Shown here in pieces: positions 57,737 to 64,000 of a DNA stretch of 64,000 bases; position 1 is the first letter of the stretch; every line of letters starts with the position of its first letter. The DNA lies in contig CAVYRG010000001.1 of the NCBI GenBank assembly GCA_963770915.1, forward strand, positions 2,790,001 through 2,854,000, in the 5' to 3' direction. Made by a program: the position numbers and the translations under genes. The notes below the pieces were generated by a model. It made no database searches, had not been told where the DNA came from, and saw nothing but the letters and a program-made list of their open reading frames with translations. This DNA comes from PALSA-270 sp963770915. Lineage in GTDB: Bacteria; Acidobacteriota; Terriglobia; Terriglobales; Acidobacteriaceae.

Positions 57737-59560
57737 CTATCGCCGGTATGCCTTATCACGTGATTTCAAAATGCTGAGCTGCGAATCGCAACTGGCTATA
57801 CATTGGGAGACTCTCCACGCTTCGTTCAGCTCACCGCTCTCCAATTCTCCAAGCCTTTGCTTTTCATTCCAGAGGGCGAGGCTCTTTTGACAGGACGCGC
57901 GGGCCTTTTTCCAGTATTCACGTTTCCGACCTGAAGTGTCCTCGTGTAGCGCCAAGACAGAATAAGCATTGCCGAGTCCGGAATACGAATCCGCCAATCC
58001 TGAGCGCGGATAACGATTCCCTGCCGTTCTGGGAGACATCCCCTCGAATGCAGCTGCGGCCTCGCGAAAGATCTTAGCTGCCATGACAGGTTTACCGAGC
58101 GCCAGCAGACTGGCCGCAATCCCGTTTTCACTGAAGGCAAAGTTGGTGGCGGCCAGGGAGTTCTTGGCGTCTGCGGCCAGCAGGTCGCGGAAAATTCGGT
58201 GCGCCTGACGATACGACTCCAAGGCTGCGGTCGGGTTGCCTTGTTCTTCATGGTAAATAGCGATGCGATTCAATGCCTCGCCCAGGTATTCTCGCAATGT
58301 GGCGCTATTGGAATTTTCCGCGGATACGTCTCGCAGAATGGCAATTGCCTTGGCTTGAATGGGTACAACTTGCGCCAGATCGCCCGTTTCGTCCAGCGAT
58401 TTCGCCTCCCCGGCCAAGTCCGCCGCCAGATGCGTGCGCAAGGGCAAGTCTCCGGGCGCTGTTTGTAAGGCGGCTTGTCGGATGCTCCCGGCGTGCTGAT
58501 AATTCTCCAGCGCCCCCTTTGGGTCTCCGGTTTGAATCAGAAGCCCGCCGATAAAGTAATAGGTGCCAGCCACCTGGTCTGCCAGAGTCGCACCCTTGTT
58601 GGCGAGGCCCAACCTTTGCGTGATCGGCAGAGTCTTGCGAACCTCGCCCAGCGCCTCTGCGAAGTTGCCGCTCGCCTCCAACACGTGAGCCAATTTGACG
58701 CGGCTTGCAGCCAAGTCGAGTTGTAGCCCCGCATCAGCGGGACTGGACGCTATTAGCGATTCCCGGATCACCAGAGCTTTGCGGTAGCTCCGTAACGCGC
58801 CCGACGGGTCACCTAAATTGGCAGCATAGGGGTCCCCCAGGACATCCCCCACTCTTTCGTAGGCTGCGGCCAGTTCCGCCTGCAGGGAAAGGTCGCCCTG
58901 CGACTCCTTACTAAGACTGTCGAGATATTCGAGCGCCCGGGTAATGATCAATCTTCTCGCGGGCGTGGAGCCGGGCAGGTCCCGGATCGAATCGTGGATC
59001 TCGAACATCAGCGAGTTCGCCAATTTGCGGACATCATTGAAGCGTCGCTGCGCTCGGCGCTCGTTCGCCGCAGCAATATGGGCCTCGCGCATTGTTGATA
59101 TGATGCCGGCCAGTACGGCCAGGACAACGATCATGCCGGCCGCCATTCCCAGTTTGTGGCGGCATACAAACTTGCGGGCCCGGTACCAGTTCGAATCGGG
59201 TGTGGCCACCACCGGCAAACCATGCAAGTGGCGACGGATATCTTCTGTCAATTGTTCGACTGAGGAGTAACGCCGCTCCGGTTCCTTGCGTAAGGTTTTG
59301 AGGACTATGTTGTCGAGATCGCCCTTGAGCTGCCGCCGTAATTTGGCGGTTGAGATATCGTGCGTCTTCTTGGCTGCCACAGCCGGAGGTTTTTCGGTCT
59401 TCATAACGCTCACAGAACGGCTCTACTCGGGCACCCCGCTCGCCTTCGCGGCGGGCGAGTTGGCTTGGAGCATAACGATCCACACGATAAGGGGAATGGT
59501 GGGTCAACAGCCTGTAAGCACGGCCCCACAGCTTACACGTAAATCGGCTCCATAAAAATG
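57737..59560 (-). pseudogene. Decayed Ser/Thr protein kinase: transmembrane and TPR region intact, kinase domain broken
   Basis: 57737-59413 is open and begins inside what is normally the kinase C-lobe end (LKGDLDNIVLKTLRKEPERRY), then a transmembrane helix (about residues 88-110) and a TPR-rich C-terminus. Upstream, at about 59414-59540 in other frames, relics of the kinase domain remain (YRLLTHHSPYRVDRYAPSQL), separated by indels. The ATP-binding and catalytic loops are gone. The intact portion may still be translated as a membrane-anchored TPR protein, but no native start codon with context is visible. Confidence 0.75.
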
Positions 59561-59768
59561 GCAATGCCATTATACGAGCCGTGGTTGCGACGATAGTGGG
59601 GCCGGCGGGGAACGTCGGGATCTGGTGCACAGACGCGATTAAGGTTCCGAATTGTCGGCGATCAGGAAATCCAGACTGGACACCGAGCGGATCAGTAACG
59701 AGATGATCGGCTTCCGGGATAGAACATTCATTCGGGGCCCAAGGGATTTGAGTGGATGCTGATAGGCC

Positions 59769-60320
59769 CTACATCAGAATTTCATCGACCCGGCGCGCAA
59801 TGGGATGCTGCATCTCCTGCAGTTCGTTCTTGACCAGATTGAGCCCGTGGACGCACTGCTCAAAATTCCGCGACAGAGTGGCAAACAGCGGCGCGACTTT
59901 CGAGTACTCGAAGACGTCGAATTTCGAGACGATGTAGTAGCTCTCTTTCCCGGCCCTGATCCAGTCCAGAAAATGTTCCGTGCGACTGCGGCGCAGCCGG
60001 AAGTGGTGAATGCTCTCTGGAAACATGCCGGTGAAAAACAGCGTGTAGTCGCCGATGTGTTTGCGGACTTGCCGCTCGCGGTCAAAAGAAGGCGCTGTCC
60101 CGAAAACCGGGTCGGACTCCAGCACCATCTCGCCCACGTCGTTCAGGCCGCGCCCTGCGGCATTGCGGACCTTGAACAGTTGCTCGGCATCACAGAACTC
60201 CGCCAGCAGGTGGGCGACGTAGGCCACGATCTGCGGATCGCGAATGCCGATCTGCTGCGCGTAGTGCCGCCCCACCAGTTCCACGAACAACTGCTGCAGC
60301 GGATGCGATTCCGGAATCAT
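59769..60320 (-). CDS. Conserved hypothetical protein
   Basis: 183 residues, mostly helical, no signal peptide. Features include a Phe/Arg-rich central stretch (DYTLFFTGMFPESIHHFRLR) and GKESYYIVSKFD. No family I can name. GAGG lies 7 nt before the ATG at 60320. It is followed by the kinase-relic region on the same strand. Confidence 0.65.
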   Translation of the reverse strand: MIPESHPLQQLFVELVGRHYAQQIGIRDPQIVAYVAHLLAEFCDAEQLFKVRNAAGRGLNDVGEMVLESDPVFGTAPSFDRERQVRKHIGDYTLFFTGMFPESIHHFRLRRSRTEHFLDWIRAGKESYYIVSKFDVFEYSKVAPLFATLSRNFEQCVHGLNLVKNELQEMQHPIARRVDEILM

Positions 60321-60580
60321 CTCAAGGCCTCGTGCCGAAAGCCACTCACGGTGCGGATTCCCGCCGCCGTAACTGACTAATTACCGTAATTCAAAAGCAA
60401 ACACAAGTAACTTCTGTGCCCCACTCGCGCACCCTTGTGCCACTGCTTATTTAGAACACCTTAGCGCCGCGAAAGTTACAAATCCGATTGTTGGCAACCG
60501 CTCGTCCCGGCTGCTAATTGCAGCAATGGGCTCTGGCTTCCGCGCTCCTCATCTGCAATCATCGGCACAGGAGAAGAATT

Positions 60581-60970
60581 ATGCAGCGAAAAAACATCGC
60601 CAGCGGTACACCCTGGGAACCGATCATCGGTTACTCGCGCGCCGTGAGGGTGGGCAACCAGATCCACGTCTCCGGCACCACCGCAACCGGACCGGACGGC
60701 AAACTCGTGGCCCTCGGCGATCCCTACGGCCAGGCCGTGCAGATTTTGAAGAATATCGAATCGGCGCTGCAGAAAGCCGGCGCCACGCTCAAAGACGTGG
60801 TACGCACCCGGACTTTTCTTCTCAACATTGCTGATTGGGAAAAAGTAGGCAAGGCTCACGGCGAGGTTTTCCGCGATATTCGCCCCGCCGCCAGCATGGT
60901 TGGTGTATCCGGCTTCGTGTCTCCCGATATGCTCGTCGAAATCGAGGCGGAAGCCATCATCGCGGAGTGA
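60581..60970 (+). CDS. RidA-family protein
   Basis: 129 residues of the RidA/YjgF/UK114 fold. GNQIHVSGTTATGPDGKLVA and VRTRTFLLNIADWEKVGKAH are typical, and the conserved Arg/Glu of the active site are in VVRTR and EIEAEAII. RidA enzymes hydrolyse reactive enamine/imine intermediates. This one belongs to a subgroup close to the R-rich members; exact substrates are unknown. AGGAGAAG precedes the ATG at 60581. Confidence 0.9.
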   Translation: MQRKNIASGTPWEPIIGYSRAVRVGNQIHVSGTTATGPDGKLVALGDPYGQAVQILKNIESALQKAGATLKDVVRTRTFLLNIADWEKVGKAHGEVFRDIRPAASMVGVSGFVSPDMLVEIEAEAIIAE

Positions 60971-61080
60971 AAATTTCAAGGGCGATAGAGCGACGGGCGT
61001 CATCGCCCGGCATCGTTTCCGCAATCGTTGTGGGACCGGCGCAGCGCGCATCCCGCCATGTTATGAGCAAAAAGCAAAAA

Positions 61081-61106
61081 GGGCCGGCCATCCGGCTGGC
61101 CGGCCC
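61081..61106 (-). terminator. Intrinsic terminator of the second HU gene
   Basis: GGGCCGGCC and GGCCGGCCC form a 9-bp stem with an 8-nt loop. The minus strand continues TTTTTGCTTTTTGC, a strong U-tract. Confidence 0.75.
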
Positions 61107-61133
61107 CTTCTGCGAAATCGGAGCACTGCAGAC

Positions 61134-61427
61134 TTATTTCTTGGGAGCGATCGCATCCTTCACGGCTTTTGCCAGGTAGAACTTCGCGGTCGTCTTCGCC
61201 TTGATCTGGATCGGTTCACCGGTCTGCGGGTTGCGCCCCACGCGCGCCTTGCGGTGCACCTTCTTCAGACGGCCAAGTCCCGGAACCACGAAAATACCAT
61301 TCTTCTTAGTCTCCTTGATGGCGGTATCCGCCAAGGTCTCCAGAAACGCCGCTACCGACTTGTTGTTGGTCTCAAGCTTCTCCGCCAAATGACGGACGAG
61401 TTGAGTTTTGGTCATGCCTGATGCCAT
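61134..61427 (-). CDS. HU-family DNA-binding protein, divergent paralogue
   Basis: 97 residues of HU/IHF fold: MTKTQLVRHLAEKLETNNKS, then VVPGLGRLKKVHRKARVGRN and NPQTGEPIQIKAK with the Arg-Asn-Pro beta-arm tip. It is divergent from the HU at 15039, with an NGIFVVPGLG variant in place of the usual GFGTF. It could be a specialised nucleoid protein. A strong terminator follows. Confidence 0.9.
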   Translation of the reverse strand: MASGMTKTQLVRHLAEKLETNNKSVAAFLETLADTAIKETKKNGIFVVPGLGRLKKVHRKARVGRNPQTGEPIQIKAKTTAKFYLAKAVKDAIAPKK

Positions 61428-61655
61428 GAATCCTCCTATTAACGATCTGATTTTTGTTGCGCGAGCGCTATCTTATACTTGGGGCCTGTGGAAAACCAGC
61501 GTTCCAGGCCCATTTTACGCGCATTTTCCGCGCTTGCCGCCCCGCGAACCCAGAAAAACCGCCGTTCCTTGCCCGTGGGGTTCTCAAAATGGGCCCAACT
61601 GTGCCGCCGCAAGCAAGCGGCGTCGAGCATGGGATAATGCTTACGGGAGACGCCG

Positions 61656-62312
61656 TTGAGCTGTGCCATCTGCGAAAAACGCAAGGAAAAGCGCTTTTGC
61701 CCCGCTATCCACGGCCGCATCTGTCCGCAATGCTGCGGCGAACAGCGCGAGGTTACGCTCGACTGCCCCAGTGACTGCATCTACCTGCAGCATGCCCGCG
61801 AGCATGAAAAGCCGCGGCCCATGCAGGATTTGGACCAAGCCGGCCTATTTCCCGAAGTAGAAATCCCGCAGACGTTTATCTACCAGCATGAGCACCTGAT
61901 CCTCGGCTTGAGCTACGCCATGGCCAAGGCCGCACGCTCCGCCCACGGACTCTTGGACTCCGATCTGATCGCCGCTCTGGCTTCGCTCGCCAAGTCGCAG
62001 CAGACTCTGGTGAACTCCGGCCTGCACTACGAAACTCCCCTGGCCAATCCCGCCCAGCTCGGCATTCTGGCGGAGATGCAAACCATGCTTAAGGAATACC
62101 GCGAAACCGAGCAAAAGCACCTGGGCTATACCCGTTTGCGCGATTCCGACGTGCTGCGCGCCCTCGTCTTCCTGCTCCGCATGGCTTACGGACGAACCTC
62201 GGGTAGGCCCAAGTCGCGCGCCTTCGTCGATTTCCTCTTTGCGCAGTTTCCTGAAAAGCAAGCCGCGATCGTCGCCCCGGAAGAAGCCGCCAGCCGCATC
62301 ATCGTCCCCTAG
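61656..62312 (+). CDS. Cys-cluster protein of unknown function
   Basis: 218 residues. The N-terminal 45 residues hold nine cysteines (C3, C6, C15, C23, C26, C27, C37, C41 area), compatible with a double zinc finger or Fe-S site (CAICEKRKEKRFC; ICPQCCGEQR; DCPSDC). The rest is helical (LGLSYAMAKAARSAHG; LRALVFLLRMAYGRTSGRPK). I recognise no family. The start is a TTG at 61656 after GGGAGA. Confidence 0.65.
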   Translation: MSCAICEKRKEKRFCPAIHGRICPQCCGEQREVTLDCPSDCIYLQHAREHEKPRPMQDLDQAGLFPEVEIPQTFIYQHEHLILGLSYAMAKAARSAHGLLDSDLIAALASLAKSQQTLVNSGLHYETPLANPAQLGILAEMQTMLKEYRETEQKHLGYTRLRDSDVLRALVFLLRMAYGRTSGRPKSRAFVDFLFAQFPEKQAAIVAPEEAASRIIVP

Positions 62313-62363
62313 GAGCAGCCGCGGCGGCCAGCCCCTTTTTGCCCTCCGTAGTTCTTGCACCGG

Positions 62364-62849
62364 CTAGTAATGCAACTTCCGCACCCTCTGGCCCGGCGGC
62401 AATTGGTCGCGCAATTCGCGAATCGAGCGCTGGAGCAGCGGGTGCCGCACTTCCGCCGCGATTTCCGCCAGCGGCTCCAGCACGAAGCGCCGCTCGTGCA
62501 ACCCCGGATGCGGAATCGCCAAGCCTTTCGTCTCAACAATCGAATTCCCGAATAGAAGAATGTCGATGTCAATGATCCGCGGCCCTTTTTTCTGCACACG
62601 CCGCCGTCCCATTTGCTGTTCGATCCTCAAGATGCTGGCCAGGAGTTGCTTGGGCATCTTCTTGGTGTCCAGCTTCACCACACAGTTCACGAACCAAGGC
62701 TGCGCTACAACATCCACGGGCTCGGTTTCGTAAAAAGTGGAAACTGCGGCCACGTCTCCAAAGGCCTTCAATTGCTCGATCGCCGTGTGCAGGTTCGCTT
62801 CCCGGTCACCCAGGTTCGACCCCAGCGAAAGATAGACCCATTTATGCAT
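62364..62849 (-). CDS. folK: 6-hydroxymethyl-7,8-dihydropterin pyrophosphokinase
   Basis: 161 residues transferring pyrophosphate from ATP in folate synthesis. SLGSNLGD at the start, ETEPVDVVAQPWFVN, then GPRIIDIDILLFG with the Mg-binding Asp pair and IPHPGLHERRFVLEPLAEIA are the family signature. The ATG at 62849 is preferred. No folB or folP is adjacent. Confidence 0.95.
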   Translation of the reverse strand: MHKWVYLSLGSNLGDREANLHTAIEQLKAFGDVAAVSTFYETEPVDVVAQPWFVNCVVKLDTKKMPKQLLASILRIEQQMGRRRVQKKGPRIIDIDILLFGNSIVETKGLAIPHPGLHERRFVLEPLAEIAAEVRHPLLQRSIRELRDQLPPGQRVRKLHY

Positions 62850-62960
62850 CGAAGCCGATCGTTTCCCGTTTTTGTACATCTCCACACATCAAGGTTCTGC
62901 CAGTCCCAAGACCTTGGTCACTTTCGTAACAGGGGAGCCAGAATTTACCATTAACCAGCC

Positions 62961-63629
62961 ATGACTCTGGAATCTCTGTTGTTGACCCGGGATCAGGCAG
63001 TGGTTGGCGTGCTCCGACACGCGCTGGAAAAACTGGCCATCAACGTCGAGGTCTGCCGCGGCGCCCGCTCCGGGGGCGAAATCCTTTCTTCGGAGAAGTT
63101 TGACGCAGTCATTGTAGACTGCGACGACCTGCAGGGAGGCATCGACGCCCTTCGCAATCTGCGCCAGAGCCCCAGCAATAAGACTTCAGTTTCGGTTGCT
63201 GTTCTGAATGGCAAAACCACGACCCACGACGCTTTCGAACTGGGAGCGCAGTTCGTTCTGCAAAAGCCCATTTCCCCCATTAGTGCGACGCGCTGTTTCG
63301 GCGCCGCCTTGGGATTCATGGAGCGCGAGCGCCGCCGCTATTTCCGCCACCCCGTGGAATTCCCCGCTGTCGTTGCCTTCGGGCGCGGCCAAGAGCTTAA
63401 AATGACCGCGACCAACATCAGCGATGGCGGAATGGCCCTCCGCTTCCGCGGCAGGTTGCCGAAAAGCGGCGTCTCCCACGTATGCTTCTCTCTACCCGGT
63501 GGCGAAGGTTCCATTGCTGCTAACGCCGAGCTTGCCTGGGTGGATGTGGGCGGACGAGCTGGCCTCCGCTTCGTGGAATTATCCCTGAACTCTCGCCAAA
63601 AACTCGAACGCTGGTTGGCCGCTCAATAG
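62961..63629 (+). CDS. PilZ-domain protein with degenerate receiver
   Basis: 222 residues. Residues 1-115 resemble a response-regulator receiver (VIVDCDD and LQKPISP in place of the LxKP Lys), and from about 122 comes a PilZ domain with RRRYFRHPVEF (RxxxR) and NISDGGMALRF (the D/NxSxxG motif) for c-di-GMP binding. The conserved phospho-Asp position is plausible (D53-D56 area), so phosphorylation is possible. Output may be motility or surface polymers. Confidence 0.85.
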   Translation: MTLESLLLTRDQAVVGVLRHALEKLAINVEVCRGARSGGEILSSEKFDAVIVDCDDLQGGIDALRNLRQSPSNKTSVSVAVLNGKTTTHDAFELGAQFVLQKPISPISATRCFGAALGFMERERRRYFRHPVEFPAVVAFGRGQELKMTATNISDGGMALRFRGRLPKSGVSHVCFSLPGGEGSIAANAELAWVDVGGRAGLRFVELSLNSRQKLERWLAAQ

Positions 63630-63687
63630 CCTCGGCTCGGCTTACCTGCCCTTCAAGGGATTAGAAATCTGGGCCCCGCAAGCCGTC

Positions 63688-64000
63688 CTATTTTTCAGGA
63701 GCGTAATAGCCGTGGCGGCTGCGCACGTGCAGCTTTTTGTCTTTGGCCAGGATCTCAATGGTGCGATAGCGTCCGTCGGCAATCAGATCCGGCGGTTTGT
63801 AGGAAATGGCGTACTGGCTGCGCAGTTCGTCCTGAATCTCGGCAAACGCGTTGGCTACATCGGTAAGTTGAAAGGGCAGAAACACTCGCCCGCCAGTAGC
63901 ATCGGCAATCCGCTTCAGAATCTTGTCACCCGACCGGTCGCCGCCCATCACATTCGTGCTGATGGTATAAACGATCACGCCCGCTCGTTGCGCCATGTCG
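63688..64000 (-). CDS. VWA-domain protein of the acidobacterial VWFA-related type, C-terminal fragment
   Basis: The visible 104 codons end at the stop at 63688 and run off the right edge. ATGGRVFLPFQLTDVANAFA ... IQDELRSQYAISYKP and RHGYYAP are typical of the C-terminal part of VWFA-related acidobacterial proteins, which are exported. The MIDAS metal site would lie outside the window. Confidence 0.85.
   Translation of the reverse strand, partial: DMAQRAGVIVYTISTNVMGGDRSGDKILKRIADATGGRVFLPFQLTDVANAFAEIQDELRSQYAISYKPPDLIADGRYRTIEILAKDKKLHVRSRHGYYAPEK

Overview
The window looks like a stretch of an Acidobacteriota chromosome (Terriglobia-like). The reasons are: GC-rich sequence, many small secreted or lipoprotein genes of acidobacterial type, a VWFA-related protein at the right edge, Ser/Thr-kinase-TPR debris, and intergenic spacers full of palindromic repeats. 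Roughly 70 protein genes are supported. There is no rRNA and no CRISPR array. One canonical tRNA (Leu-CAG) and one very unusual tRNA-like gene are present.

Layout. 1-5 kb: rsmI, fmdB-like, pirin (behind a perfect 18-bp palindrome), an outer-membrane barrel and a secreted protein. 5.3-5.7 kb: an RNA locus with a class II tRNA gene of 8/4 acceptor/T-stem geometry and anticodon GCG, followed by a trailer that is an interrupted inverted copy of its D-arm and anticodon arm. 5.8-14.6 kb: clpB, hsp20, an rlmI-like methyltransferase, a zinc-ribbon coiled-coil protein, an MBL hydrolase, dusB, rpmE. 15-24.5 kb: HU, glutamate dehydrogenase, a GntR-type regulator, pgsA-AMMECR1, a fused aroD-aroE, a lone GvpL/F. 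25-31 kb: two ECF sigma modules with small membrane partners, VapBC, a CPBP protease, a DksA-like protein, a Nudix hydrolase. 31-43 kb: a secreted TonB-domain protein, a Cys-rich 19-residue mini-ORF behind a near-perfect anti-SD complement, a RAYT transposase, HIT, Sel1, RlpA, MutY, a peroxiredoxin and a frameshifted M28 peptidase.

42-52 kb: scoB/scoA with an unrelated gene wedged between them, then a leftward aromatic amino-acid cluster (trpC-trpF-trpB-trpA, chorismate mutase, DAHP synthase, tyrA), and tRNA-Leu with a duplicated 3' end. Together with the aroDE fusion at 22 kb this covers several shikimate, Trp and Tyr steps; trpE, trpG and trpD are not in the window. 52-64 kb: OsmC, SnoaL-like, PEGA, MerR-TPR, an OlsF-like double acyltransferase coupled to a PhoU-like protein, a decayed Ser/Thr kinase, RidA, a second HU, folK, a receiver-PilZ protein and a VWA protein cut by the edge.

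The strongest candidate for something undescribed is the 5.47-5.68 kb RNA locus. A serine-type tRNA body carries an anticodon for Arg CGC/CGU codons. A promoter-like element and an intrinsic terminator bracket a roughly 70-nt segment antisense to that tRNA. Second is the mini-ORF/terminator unit at 32.2-32.5 kb. Several palindromic repeats have also been absorbed in frame into coding genes (dusB, clpB), and a RAYT transposase is present that might be linked to one repeat family.
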